From Ciceribacter sichuanensis (GTDB taxonomy: Bacteria; Pseudomonadota; Alphaproteobacteria; Rhizobiales; Rhizobiaceae): a DNA stretch of 64,000 bases. Below are positions 25,666 through 34,230 of the stretch, piece by piece. A program made the translations under genes and the position numbers. The notes under the pieces are model-generated. The model was given only the letters and a program-made list of their open reading frames with translations, was not told the origin of the DNA and did no database searches. Location: assembly GCF_024055605.1 (NCBI RefSeq), contig NZ_JAMXLX010000009.1:123868-187867 (forward strand), given 5' to 3'. Every line of letters begins with the position of its first letter. Position 1 is the stretch's first letter.

Positions 25666-25866
25666 ATGAACCTGATGATGAGACGCTACATCGCGCTCGA
25701 CAGGCACGGCATGGGAGGAGTGGGCAAGCTGCCCGGGAAGGCCGCCGGTCTTCCGGCTCTGCTGTTCTATCCGATCGAATATCTTGTTTTCTACGCCATC
25801 GGTGTTTGTGTGCTGATGGTCGTGCTGATCCTGCTCGCTGCCCGGTGGATGGTTCGCCTGCAATAA
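25666..25866 (+). CDS. Small 66-aa single-span membrane protein
   Basis: An ATG at 25666 with a very strong GGGGAGGGG site five bases upstream opens a 66-aa frame. The first 35 residues are basic and hydrophilic (MMRRYIALDRHGMGG and onward). A membrane helix follows (IEYLVFYAIGVCVLMVVLILLAARW), then MVRLQ. It comes 29 bp after the glycosyltransferase gene and is likely co-transcribed with it. Together with the 59-aa protein at 17802 it may be an accessory of the polysaccharide machinery. No family was recognised. Confidence 0.65.
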   Translation: MNLMMRRYIALDRHGMGGVGKLPGKAAGLPALLFYPIEYLVFYAIGVCVLMVVLILLAARWMVRLQ

Positions 25867-25973
25867 GGAGAGTTGCCGCGACAAGAGCGTGCGAGCCAAG
25901 CAAACCAGGTATGGTTCGACGGTCCGGATTTCGCACGTTGAAAAACGTCGCTTTCTTGCCGGCGCAAAAACAG

Positions 25974-26021
25974 AGGGTTGCGTGACTGCCTCTCCTTGAG
26001 GACAAGCGTCCACGCAACCCT
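25974..26021 (+). terminator. Long hairpin between convergent genes, possible terminator or small RNA
   Basis: AGGGTTGCGTG at 25974-25984 is perfectly complementary to CACGCAACCCT at 26011-26021. The 26-base loop carries a second small stem CCTC/GAGG around TCCTT, exposing a pyrimidine stretch that resembles an anti-Shine-Dalgarno sequence. It lies in the 231-bp gap between the small membrane-protein gene and the convergent LuxR gene. Confidence 0.5.
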
Positions 26022-26097
26022 TGTATCTTTCATGTAGTTTCAACGTGAGTTTCGATCCGGCGGGTGGACCATTGTGTCCCGCCCGCCGGTTTCCGGA

Positions 26098-26832
26098 TCA
26101 TCTCAGCTTGAAGGCGACTTCCGTGCGGTTGGTCGCGTTCAGTTTTTTCATGATGTTACGGATGTGAACCTTCACGGTGCTTTCACAGAGGTTCATCTCA
26201 TAGGCGATGATCTTGTTGGCCTTGCCGCGGCGCAAGGCCTCTGCAACTTCGATCTCGCGTGGTGTGAACGCCTCGTTGGAGTAGGTCGAGCCGGTTACCA
26301 TCGAACTCAGTGCCTCCTTCCTGGCGAGAATGCTGCTTGCGGGAATGAAAACGCCACCGGCTCGCGCCAGGGCGATTGCCTCCGCCGCAACGCTGATGTT
26401 GACGCTTGTGGGAATGTACCCGCAGGCGCCGGATTCCACGGCCTTGAGGATGTCCCCGAGATCGTCGGAATCGGCGATGACGATGACCGGGCTCTGCCTG
26501 AAGGCATCGACCACGCCGGTAATCTTTTCACAGGCCCCGCTCTCGGTGAGCTTCTTGCTGCCGAACACCAGCAGGACCGCCGAAGGTTGATCGGACATAT
26601 GTCGCTTGCGCCATTCCTCGACCGACCCCGTCGTGACGATGTTCATCGCCGGGTTGTAGATCGAGAGGCTCCGCGACAGGCATTCGCGATCAAGCGCCCG
26701 CGGATCGATAATCAGTATATATTTCTCCGATTCCGAAGCTGGTGTGACGCTTTCCGAAATTGAGTGAATATAATTCAAGTCTGCCTTTTGAAGAGATGCG
26801 ATTTTATCGGGAAGTGCAGTGTGTGTATTCAT
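26098..26832 (-). CDS. LuxR-family regulator with a degenerate receiver domain
   Basis: The 244-aa protein has a receiver-like N-terminal part (about 35-155) and a NarL/FixJ-type HTH (about 180-244, FTPREIEVAEALRRGKANKIIA then STVKVHIRNIMKKLNATNRTE). The expected phospho-acceptor Asp after strand 3 is missing: the segment reads AVLLVFGSKK. The first-strand pocket is IIDPRALDRE, and IPTSVN stands where the KP loop is expected. It therefore probably works without phosphorylation. GGACAGGAGAAG precedes the ATG. Its place amid exopolysaccharide genes suggests that it controls them. Confidence 0.85.
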   Translation of the reverse strand: MNTHTALPDKIASLQKADLNYIHSISESVTPASESEKYILIIDPRALDRECLSRSLSIYNPAMNIVTTGSVEEWRKRHMSDQPSAVLLVFGSKKLTESGACEKITGVVDAFRQSPVIVIADSDDLGDILKAVESGACGYIPTSVNISVAAEAIALARAGGVFIPASSILARKEALSSMVTGSTYSNEAFTPREIEVAEALRRGKANKIIAYEMNLCESTVKVHIRNIMKKLNATNRTEVAFKLR

Positions 26833-27191
26833 CGTTCTTCTCCTGTCCCTGTTATGTTTTGCATTCTTCTTCTACGTCGTCAGGGCAGTAAATACCTGTG
26901 CCATTTTGACCAATTGTCTGAGGCGTTATCGAACGGATATCTGTATTTCTGGATGACGACGGTTAAACGTTTTCATAAAATTATATCGACCGCATTAACG
27001 TGAGTTAATTTATAGTCGTAATAGGGTAAGAATTACTGCGTAATTTGCGTGTGGATTATGCTTTTAATGAAAGTATTACCCGAAGTGATTAGTCCGGAAA
27101 ACTAAATATAATACCGTGCATTAGGTATCGTAATTTCGCGCCAAATCGATGCTGGGCGATATATTTTACAAAAGTTTCGGGGTCTGGCTGG
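26833..27191. other. AT-rich intergenic region upstream of the LuxR gene
   Basis: These 359 bp are clearly lower in GC than the surroundings and sit between two minus-strand regulator genes. An open frame on the plus strand (26764-27003) has no ribosome-binding site and unusual composition, so I do not call it. The region most likely holds the promoter of the LuxR gene; I see no clear operator. Confidence 0.5.
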
Positions 27192-27896
27192 TTAGCCCAT
27201 GTGGCCTGCCAGATAGGAAGCGTCGAACTCGATGAGTTCCTCAAGCTTCCTCCGGTTCAGGAACTCGACAATCCCGTTCCTGAATGAAACGAGGCCGTTC
27301 AGCCTCATGTCCTTGAGGACACGGTTGATATGGACTGTCGAGAGGCCTACGGCGTCGCCTATATCCGATTGCTTGAGCGGGCATTCGAAGCCATCGAAGC
27401 CGGGTCTGGTACTCACGCCCGAGCGGGTCGCGAGTTCGAGCAGCAGGTGGCCGGTTCGCTCAAGAGCATCACGCCGGCCGATATTGGCAAGGCGCTCCGC
27501 CATCCGGGCCTGGCGCTTCATCATTTCGATGATGATGATGAGGGAAAGCTGCGAAGAGACGTCGGATCCCTTGCCCGTCAGCTGGCCGACGAATTCATAG
27601 CCGGTGACAGGCGAGACTGCTTGGACGCTTTCCTGTGCCAGCGCGGCCGAAACCGAGGAGAGCATGTCGCCGCCCAGAGCAAACTCCGTGACGATCCTTG
27701 TGCCGTTGGACAGGTTCTTGCTGGAGATCACCCACCCGCTTTTTATGAACAGGATTCGCGAGCTGTCATTGTCGGGTTCGAAGATGGTGGCACCGGCGGG
27801 GAAACTGCGCAGAAATGCTCCACTGAGTTTCGGCCCATGTTTACTGTACTGAAATGTTACCGCTTGTCTGTCGTTCGACAGATTCCCGTTACTCAT
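27192..27896 (-). CDS. Crp/Fnr family transcriptional regulator
   Basis: The 234-aa protein has an N-terminal cyclic-nucleotide-binding-like beta roll (about 25-120) and a C-terminal winged HTH with the recognition region QSDIGDAVGLSTVHINRVLKDM. Only one cysteine is visible (FECPLKQ), so it lacks the cysteines of an iron-sulfur Fnr. The cAMP phosphate-binding RxA-type signature is not evident, so the ligand is unknown. It is preceded by about 260 bp of AT-rich promoter DNA and stands alone among exopolysaccharide genes. Confidence 0.9.
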   Translation of the reverse strand: MSNGNLSNDRQAVTFQYSKHGPKLSGAFLRSFPAGATIFEPDNDSSRILFIKSGWVISSKNLSNGTRIVTEFALGGDMLSSVSAALAQESVQAVSPVTGYEFVGQLTGKGSDVSSQLSLIIIIEMMKRQARMAERLANIGRRDALERTGHLLLELATRSGVSTRPGFDGFECPLKQSDIGDAVGLSTVHINRVLKDMRLNGLVSFRNGIVEFLNRRKLEELIEFDASYLAGHMG

Positions 27897-28159
27897 TCAA
27901 ACGCCCACCCAAACTACCCCTTTTGATGGAGAAAAAGTGTATCAGCAAATAATAAGATAAGAAAGTGACTTGCACGCGCTAAAATTGTTGTCAATTTTAG
28001 TAAAAATCTAAGGATTTTTCACAATTGAAACGACAATAAGTTTTCAATGGACAAATATTAGTTTGTCCTGAATTAAAATGTTATTTCATGAAACGGTGAT
28101 TATGCGCGACCGATGACGTGCGGGCTTGCCCCAAAATGGGCCTTTCGCTGCGTGAGGTG

Positions 28160-29335
28160 TCAAAGATTATTTTGCATGCCCCGCACGCTTTCGAGCGCTT
28201 CGACGAGTGTTGCGCCATGCCTGTCCGGGTCGATTCCATCGGCCACGGCGGCCGTCACCAGCGCCGCGACATGGGGTGGTGACGCCGTCTTGCCCCCGGC
28301 AAAATAGGTTTCGCGACCAACAGACCGGAAGAAGCTGGCGACCTTGCTATCCCATCCCAGGCCGACATGCGGCACGCCGAGTGAATAGGCTGCGATACAC
28401 GCATGCAGCCGGTGAGCGACGACCACGGAGAGCGATCGCAGAATACCGATGACATCCTCGGGCAGCTGCGGGCGTTCGATCAGGTCGATCACGCCGGTGG
28501 CACGGTAGAGTATCATGTCCTCGTCATCGAGGATCTTCTCGGCAAATCTCTGGTCCTCCCTCGCGCCATTGGTAAAAAGACGGACGGAATAGCCCTGCCG
28601 GGCCAGAAGACGGATAAGCTCGCGATATTCCGCTGCCGTCCTGAAGCAGATATCCGGCGAACGCCTGCCAGCGTGGCGCATGAGAATGACCGGGTCCGTT
28701 ACGCAGATGCCGACCTTGCCTCCGGTTCGGTCGAGATCCTCTACCTGCTCGAGAAAATGGGCAGCGAGCAGACCGGGATCGGGAACTATGGCGGGGGTTG
28801 GCCCCTCTCGAAAATGTCTGTTCCAGTTTTCGAGCGCCTTGCCGTCGCGAACGGAGAGGTGAACGAGGTCCGTCTGCTGGACGAGGCCGAATAGTTCGCG
28901 CGCCTTGACCGACCAGTCTTCGCCGACGCCGACGGCATAGATCGCCAGCGGCTTGCCGCTGCGACGCACGCAATCCAGCAGCGTGCCGATCTTGAGCGGG
29001 AAGTTCAGGTCGTCATCCTGAAAAAGGTTTCCGCCTCCCAGCACGACCGCATCGACGGAAGCAAGCTTTCGGCTCCATTCCTTTTCGAGCTTTTCAAGCT
29101 TGGGCCGGAGAATGAACGCGACCGCGAGACGACGGGCGAAGGAGGGCAGGGCGTGCAAAACATGGATGGCATATTGGCGATGCTGGTGGGTGGTGCCGAA
29201 CCCGGTGCGTCCGGCAAGGTCGATCGTCTCGACCTGCGTGCCGGCGTCCATGGTCAACGCGTTTTCGATGCATTGGGCGAGAATGCCGTCCCCAAGGTTC
29301 TCGCTGTATTTGACGTTGAAGACCAGGATCTTCAT
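28160..29335 (-). CDS. Polysaccharide pyruvyl transferase family protein
   Basis: The 391-aa protein fits the PS_pyruv_trans family, which adds pyruvate ketals from phosphoenolpyruvate to sugars of exopolysaccharides. Signatures are NLGDGILAQCIENAL at the N-terminus, AVVLGGGNLFQDDD, an AIYAVGVGEDW segment, the conserved VVAHRLHACIAAYSLGVP, and GLGWDSKVASFFRSVG near the end. The start ATG overlaps the last codons of the polymerase gene by four bases (ATGA), so both are one transcript. Confidence 0.9.
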   Translation of the reverse strand: MKILVFNVKYSENLGDGILAQCIENALTMDAGTQVETIDLAGRTGFGTTHQHRQYAIHVLHALPSFARRLAVAFILRPKLEKLEKEWSRKLASVDAVVLGGGNLFQDDDLNFPLKIGTLLDCVRRSGKPLAIYAVGVGEDWSVKARELFGLVQQTDLVHLSVRDGKALENWNRHFREGPTPAIVPDPGLLAAHFLEQVEDLDRTGGKVGICVTDPVILMRHAGRRSPDICFRTAAEYRELIRLLARQGYSVRLFTNGAREDQRFAEKILDDEDMILYRATGVIDLIERPQLPEDVIGILRSLSVVVAHRLHACIAAYSLGVPHVGLGWDSKVASFFRSVGRETYFAGGKTASPPHVAALVTAAVADGIDPDRHGATLVEALESVRGMQNNL

Positions 29336-30783
29336 TGGCGTCCATCCCGGATACCCGGAAAGCCATTGAAACTGCCGGTGACGGGAAACGGCCTCTCCAC
29401 GGACATGCGCTCGCCTGCAAGGGCGGCAACGCTTCCGGCCAATATGTAGAACATCAGTCCGAGATCGTAGACGGTGCCGGAAATACAGGCCGCAGTCAGC
29501 AGACCGATCAGGCCGGTTTTTGCAGCACGTATCGTTGCCCCGGTGACGTCCTCGTCACGGGAGGTGGGTTGCGACCGGCCGATCAGGATGGAAAAGACGA
29601 ATAATCCAAACAGCGCGGTTCCGGCGATGCCCAGATTGGAAAGCAGAACGAGAATATAGCTCGAGGCGCGAGCGCTTCCGAGACCGGCTCCGAAACCATT
29701 GGTGTTGAGGAAAGCCTCGTGGGCCATGGCATTCCACATGAAGCGTTCCTTGCCCGACTGGCTCTCGGCCTTGGAAAGCAGCATTTCGTCGAGGAAGTCA
29801 CCCAGTTGATCGACGAGGCCCGGGAAGACGACGAATGTCGTGAGGATGGCAAGCGGAATGATAGCGACACAGGCGGCGATGAAGACCGGCCGCCCTTCTC
29901 CTGTCGAGCCCCGCATCGTGCCGAGCACTGCGCGTGTCCACAGATAGGGTACCACCACGCCGACGCCGATGAGAGCCGTTGCGGATGTCGACAGCAGCAG
30001 CGCCACCAACAGCGCCAGGGACAGGATGCCGGTGTCGCGTGTGCGCACCCGGTCGAGCCAGAGGCTCGCCATCACGGCAAACAGCACGAGCGTATATTCC
30101 GAGAAGGCCGAGGCCTCAGGAAACGTTCCCGAGATACGTTTCAGGCCGCCTTTCTCGGAGGCGGTGAGGAGGGCGTAGTTTGCCGTACGGACGAAGCTCA
30201 GCAGGTATTCCGTGCCGGTGAAATAGGTGACGACATCGATCACCGCGAAGCCGAGGTCCACGGCGGCAAGCAGGAGGATGGCCTTGATCAGGTGCTCCGG
30301 TTTTCCAGCGTGGCGAAAATAGGCGAAAACCGCAGCGAAACAGACAAGGCCGCCCAGAGCGTAAACGGTCTGGGTGATGTTGTTGGACGAAAAGCGAAGC
30401 GGTGTCAGCGCAATCGTTGAGCGCGTGCTGCTCACGCGTTCCACCGTCATCGTGTCGGTCATGCCTTCGAACAGTCTCGGAAAGTAGATCGCACTCAGCA
30501 GGCCGAAGGCCGTCAGCAGCAAAAGCCAGAAGCCTGCTCGCCCCGGCTGCATGGACACAAGCAGCGGGCCCTCTCCGGCGGCCATGAGCACCCGAATGGC
30601 GAAGAAGACGAGAAACAGGCTTGGCACAAGCACCGTCGGTCCGCCAAGCGCCGGAAGGCCGATCGCCGCCGCAGCGCCGAAGACCGTCGAAACCACCATG
30701 ATGGTGAAGGCCCAGGTGGCGGGCGCCGCGAGGATCACGCAACCCACCAGGATGGTGATCAGTCCCATCAACTCAATACCCAT
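29332..30783 (-). CDS. Wzy/ExoQ-like exopolysaccharide polymerase (O-antigen ligase family)
   Basis: The 483-aa polytopic protein has about ten to twelve hydrophobic segments and a large hydrophilic loop in its second half (KERFMWNAMAHEAFLNTNGFGAGLGSARASS). This is the layout of Wzy/WaaL polymerases, where the periplasmic loop carries catalytic arginines and a GxGxG stretch. It would join the flipped repeat units in the periplasm. Together with the flippase and the ExoP-like protein it completes a Wzx/Wzy pathway. The identity rests on topology and context more than on strong motifs. Confidence 0.82.
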   Translation of the reverse strand: MGIELMGLITILVGCVILAAPATWAFTIMVVSTVFGAAAAIGLPALGGPTVLVPSLFLVFFAIRVLMAAGEGPLLVSMQPGRAGFWLLLLTAFGLLSAIYFPRLFEGMTDTMTVERVSSTRSTIALTPLRFSSNNITQTVYALGGLVCFAAVFAYFRHAGKPEHLIKAILLLAAVDLGFAVIDVVTYFTGTEYLLSFVRTANYALLTASEKGGLKRISGTFPEASAFSEYTLVLFAVMASLWLDRVRTRDTGILSLALLVALLLSTSATALIGVGVVVPYLWTRAVLGTMRGSTGEGRPVFIAACVAIIPLAILTTFVVFPGLVDQLGDFLDEMLLSKAESQSGKERFMWNAMAHEAFLNTNGFGAGLGSARASSYILVLLSNLGIAGTALFGLFVFSILIGRSQPTSRDEDVTGATIRAAKTGLIGLLTAACISGTVYDLGLMFYILAGSVAALAGERMSVERPFPVTGSFNGFPGIRDGRQ

Positions 30784-31041
30784 TTGGTCCTCGTCCCGTC
30801 CGGCGGATCATCGAAGGGCGCCGGAGGCAAGAAGCCATTCCGGCAACTCCCGCCCGCGTCCGGAAACTCGGCATCGACGGGCATTCAAACCTCAGTCTTC
30901 GCTCAACTATCTGTGAGCGCTCGATAATTTAGCATGGAAGGAAAGCCCCTGTATTTACATCTGCGCTTAAGTCTTTTTCGGTAGGGACCGATCCGAATTC
31001 GGTTCTATGCGGCTAGGTGATCGGCGCGATATGCATTTGCC

Positions 31042-31905
31042 ATGTCGTACTTCGAGCAACGATACGCCAGCTTCCGGTGTGGTTTTGGACTTCGTGGAGG
31101 TTCGGGCGGTTGGGTTGCGGGATTGGCCCTGGCAGCTTTCCTGCTGGTTCCGGCTACGCATGCCGAAGAAGCCGCTTCAGGCGACAGCGGCGATGGCATC
31201 GACCTCACCGCCATGACGCTTTCCTTTTCCGAGGAATTCGAAGATCTCGACGTTTCCGAATGGGGGCCGGGAACTCGCTGGATCGCGCATACGCCGTGGT
31301 CCGGAGATTTCGGGGGCGCACGTTTTGCTGCGCCCAAGGAAGGCTTCCCTTTTACTACGGATGAGGGGGTGCTTCGCATAGAGGCCAGCAGCGACGCAGA
31401 GGGCGACTGGCGGTCCGGCATGCTCGCCTCTGTCGATACCAAGGGTAACGGCTTTGCCCAGCAATACGGCTATTTCGAAATCCGTGCGCGCCTGCCGCTC
31501 GGGTCCGGCGTCTGGCCGGCTTTCTGGCTGATCGGCCGTGACCGTTCCAAGGCGACTGCGGAAATCGATGTGCTCGAGTTCTACGGTGATAAACCGGAGG
31601 CTTACTCATCCGTCGTCCATGTGTGGCACAAGGGCGGGGAACACTATTCCAAGGGCAAGCGCGTCGAGGTCTTCAAGGATGCCGACCCGACCGAATTTCA
31701 TACCTATGGCGTAAAGATCGATCCGGTATTCATCCGGATGTATTTTGATGGCCGTCTTGTCTGGAAGACCGAGACACAGCCGGAGCATCGCCAGCCGATG
31801 TACATGCTGATCAATCTTGCTCTGGTCGAGGAGGGCGTCAGGGCTCTGACCCCCGATCCCTCCTACATGTATGTCGACTATGCCAGGGCCTACACGCTCG
31901 ACTGA
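31042..31905 (+). CDS. Secreted family 16 glycoside hydrolase
   Basis: The 287-aa protein has an N-terminal export signal (hydrophobic WVAGLALAAFLLVPATHA, cleavage likely after THA) and a GH16 beta-jelly roll with the catalytic motif AEIDVLEFYG (nucleophile and acid/base Glu). Upstream come YGYFEIRARLPLGSGVWPAFWL and downstream EFHTYGVKIDP, both typical. Enzymes such as ExoK in rhizobia cut nascent exopolysaccharide to shorter chains, and that role fits this position at the end of the locus. The start is not supported by a strong ribosome-binding site. Confidence 0.9.
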   Translation: MSYFEQRYASFRCGFGLRGGSGGWVAGLALAAFLLVPATHAEEAASGDSGDGIDLTAMTLSFSEEFEDLDVSEWGPGTRWIAHTPWSGDFGGARFAAPKEGFPFTTDEGVLRIEASSDAEGDWRSGMLASVDTKGNGFAQQYGYFEIRARLPLGSGVWPAFWLIGRDRSKATAEIDVLEFYGDKPEAYSSVVHVWHKGGEHYSKGKRVEVFKDADPTEFHTYGVKIDPVFIRMYFDGRLVWKTETQPEHRQPMYMLINLALVEEGVRALTPDPSYMYVDYARAYTLD

Positions 31906-32298
31906 CCCCGAGCCGTTATCTTCACCATGAGCGCAATTATCAGAAGCGGGCCTGCAGACTGCCGGCAGCATGGTCTCTTTCCCGCATGTGTTTGTTTTCC
32001 CTTGCCTCCAATGCGATCGCATCGGGCGTGTGGTGCCTGGCGACGATAGTGCTTTCGGCCAGCCGAATGGGTGGACGAGGGGATAGCGGAGGGGCCGGAT
32101 GTGTCCCGACTGGCCGAATGACTTAGTTCACAGGTCCCTATCGGTCTCAGGGTTCACCCCAATGACCAGCTTTCCATTTCTCCCCGTCGTGAAATTCTGG
32201 CCACGGGGGAAAGCCGCAAGCCATGCTCGTTTTGGCGGAGGCATGTGAAGTTTTCCCGTCGATGCGTGTTTCGGACCATCCAGGTAAGGGGGAAGCCG
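31906..32298. other. Intergenic region between the exopolysaccharide and NRPS-PKS loci
   Basis: These 393 bp contain no supportable gene. A perfect 12-bp palindrome ATGCGATCGCAT lies at 32011-32022, and the promoter of the NRPS-PKS operon is presumably here. AAGGGGGAAG just before 32299 is the ribosome-binding site of the first NRPS gene. Confidence 0.5.
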
Positions 32299-34230
32299 AT
32301 GAGTTACACCACAGGTTACGGAATGAACGGCGCCAGTATCGCGCCGGACGGAGAGTTCCGGAGAAGAGTTCATTACGACAGGCAACGGAGCATCCATGAT
32401 ATCTTCCGTGACCATGCTCATTCGAATCCCGATGCACGGGCGCTGGTCTTCGGTAGTTCCTCCCTTACCTATGGCGAACTCGACCACCTTTCGGATGCAT
32501 TGGCGGCCTACCTGCTTTCGTGTGGAGTGGGAAAGGGCGAAGTGGTCGCCCTGCTGGTTCCGCGCGCGCTTTCGACGGTGGTTGCCAAGCTTGGCATCCT
32601 GAAGGCCGGCGCTGCCTATCTTCCCGTCGATCCGGCCTTCCCAGCGGATCATCTGGCCTATGTCATCGGCGAGTGCGCGCCAAAGGTCATTTTCACCGAT
32701 TCCGCGCACGGGCCTGATATCGAGCTGCCTACTGCCGGTGCGGGCAAGATCGTCGATCTCTCCGCGCTTCTTCCCACGCTGACGGCCGGAATTTCCTGCA
32801 CCTTGCCGGAGGTCGGCGGAGCGGATCCGGCCTATGTTATGTATACGTCCGGCTCGACCGGCCGTCCCAAAGGGGTCGTCATTCCGCACAGGGGTATCGC
32901 GCGGCTGGTGCTCGACCAGAACTATGTCCTCTTCGATCATGAGGACGTGGTCCTTCACACGGCAACGATCTCGTTCGATGCCGCGACATTCGAGATCTGG
33001 GGCGCGCTTTTGAACGGCAGCGCTCTGGCCGGCATGCCCGCCGGCAGTTTCTCGCTTGCCGAGCTTTCCAACGTCATCCGCGAAAACGGGGTGACGGTGA
33101 TGCTGCTGACAACCGGCCTGTTCAACCTTTTCGCCGATCATGCGGTTGGAGACCTGCCGAGCCTGCGCCATGTCTTCTTCGGTGGCGAGGCGGGTTCGGT
33201 CGAGCATGCCCGGCGTTTCCAGAACGCCCATCCCGGCTGCCGCCTCACCAATGCCTACGGCCCGACGGAGGCGACGGTCATTGCGACGACCTTTACCATT
33301 CCGGCGGGTTTCGACGCAAAGGACCTGCCGATCGGCAGCGCGATTGCCAATACGGACCTGCTCATCCTTGATGAAAACCTGCGTCCGCTTCCGGCGGGTG
33401 CCGAGGGGCAGCTTGCGCTGGCCGGCGACGGGCTGGCGATCGGCTATGTCAATCGTCCTGACCTGACTGCAGAGAAATTCGTCATGGTGGAAAGCGGCGA
33501 TGGCGACGCGGTGCGCTGCTATCTGACCGGCGATCTCGCGACAATGGGGGCCGATGGCATGCTGTTCTTCAGAGGGCGGCGGGATCGGCAGATCAAGATC
33601 AACGGCAAACGCATCGAACTCGATGAAATCGAGGCAGCGTTGCGCCGAGACCCTCGGGTTCTGGATGCCGTTGTCGCCTGCCACGAGCAGGGACCATCCC
33701 TCAAGCGGATTGTCGCCTATCTTCACCCGCGCAACGAAAGCGATGTCGATAATCCGGGCTTTCTTCCGGCGGTGATGGAGAAGCTGCGCAGCGCGCTTCC
33801 GGCCTACATGATCCCCAGCGCCGCCATGGTTCTCAAGGAATTTCCGCTGACGCAGGCCGGAAAGACGGACCGGGCGAAACTGCCGTTACCACCCGTCGAA
33901 AGCGCAAAGCCGGAGGCTCCGGGGAGCCGCAGCGAGGAAATACTGACAGGGCTCTGGCAGGAGGCTCTCGGCGCCGCCGAGATACCTGTCGATCGCAATT
34001 TCTTCGATCTCGGCGGGACCTCGCTTCAGCTCCTGAAGGTCCATGCGGGGCTGGAGGCCGAACTCGGGCGCAACGTCGATGTGATCGCGTTGTTCAAGCA
34101 TCCCACCATTCGCGAACTCGCGCGCTTCCTCGATGGCAGGACGCCGCAGGCGTCCAGGGGCATGACGCCGGACCAGAGGGCAGCATTGCAGAGACGGACC
34201 GCATCCAATTTCCGCAGGAGTTCCACATGA
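32299..34230 (+). CDS. NRPS starter module, adenylation-thiolation (A-T)
   Basis: The 643-aa protein has an adenylation domain (about 30-520) and a carrier domain (about 545-615). Motifs seen are A3 YTSGSTGRPKGV (near 183), A4 FDAATFEIWG, A5 NAYGPTEATV, A8 GRRDRQIKINGKRIELDEIE and A10 QAGKTDRAKL; the carrier serine is S575 in DLGGTSLQLL. Aligning with GrsA by eye gives the specificity residues D-A-F-L-F-G-A-V-I-K. The Asp first residue indicates an alpha-amino acid, probably hydrophobic or aromatic, and I cannot name it. No condensation domain precedes it, so it likely loads the first amino acid. Its stop overlaps the next ATG. Confidence 0.9.
   Translation: MSYTTGYGMNGASIAPDGEFRRRVHYDRQRSIHDIFRDHAHSNPDARALVFGSSSLTYGELDHLSDALAAYLLSCGVGKGEVVALLVPRALSTVVAKLGILKAGAAYLPVDPAFPADHLAYVIGECAPKVIFTDSAHGPDIELPTAGAGKIVDLSALLPTLTAGISCTLPEVGGADPAYVMYTSGSTGRPKGVVIPHRGIARLVLDQNYVLFDHEDVVLHTATISFDAATFEIWGALLNGSALAGMPAGSFSLAELSNVIRENGVTVMLLTTGLFNLFADHAVGDLPSLRHVFFGGEAGSVEHARRFQNAHPGCRLTNAYGPTEATVIATTFTIPAGFDAKDLPIGSAIANTDLLILDENLRPLPAGAEGQLALAGDGLAIGYVNRPDLTAEKFVMVESGDGDAVRCYLTGDLATMGADGMLFFRGRRDRQIKINGKRIELDEIEAALRRDPRVLDAVVACHEQGPSLKRIVAYLHPRNESDVDNPGFLPAVMEKLRSALPAYMIPSAAMVLKEFPLTQAGKTDRAKLPLPPVESAKPEAPGSRSEEILTGLWQEALGAAEIPVDRNFFDLGGTSLQLLKVHAGLEAELGRNVDVIALFKHPTIRELARFLDGRTPQASRGMTPDQRAALQRRTASNFRRSST

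Noticed and set aside
26764..27003. A 79-codon plus-strand frame in AT-rich DNA upstream of the LuxR gene
   Set aside because: It overlaps the start of the regulator gene and has no ribosome-binding site or recognisable features.
27192..27896. Oxygen-sensing Fnr with an iron-sulfur cluster
   Set aside because: Only one cysteine is visible in the protein, so it cannot hold the usual four-cysteine cluster.
32011..32022. The 12-bp palindrome ATGCGATCGCAT upstream of the NRPS genes as an operator
   Set aside because: It is a single isolated site built from a common tetranucleotide palindrome (GATC/CGATCG) and could be chance. I noted it only in the gap entry.
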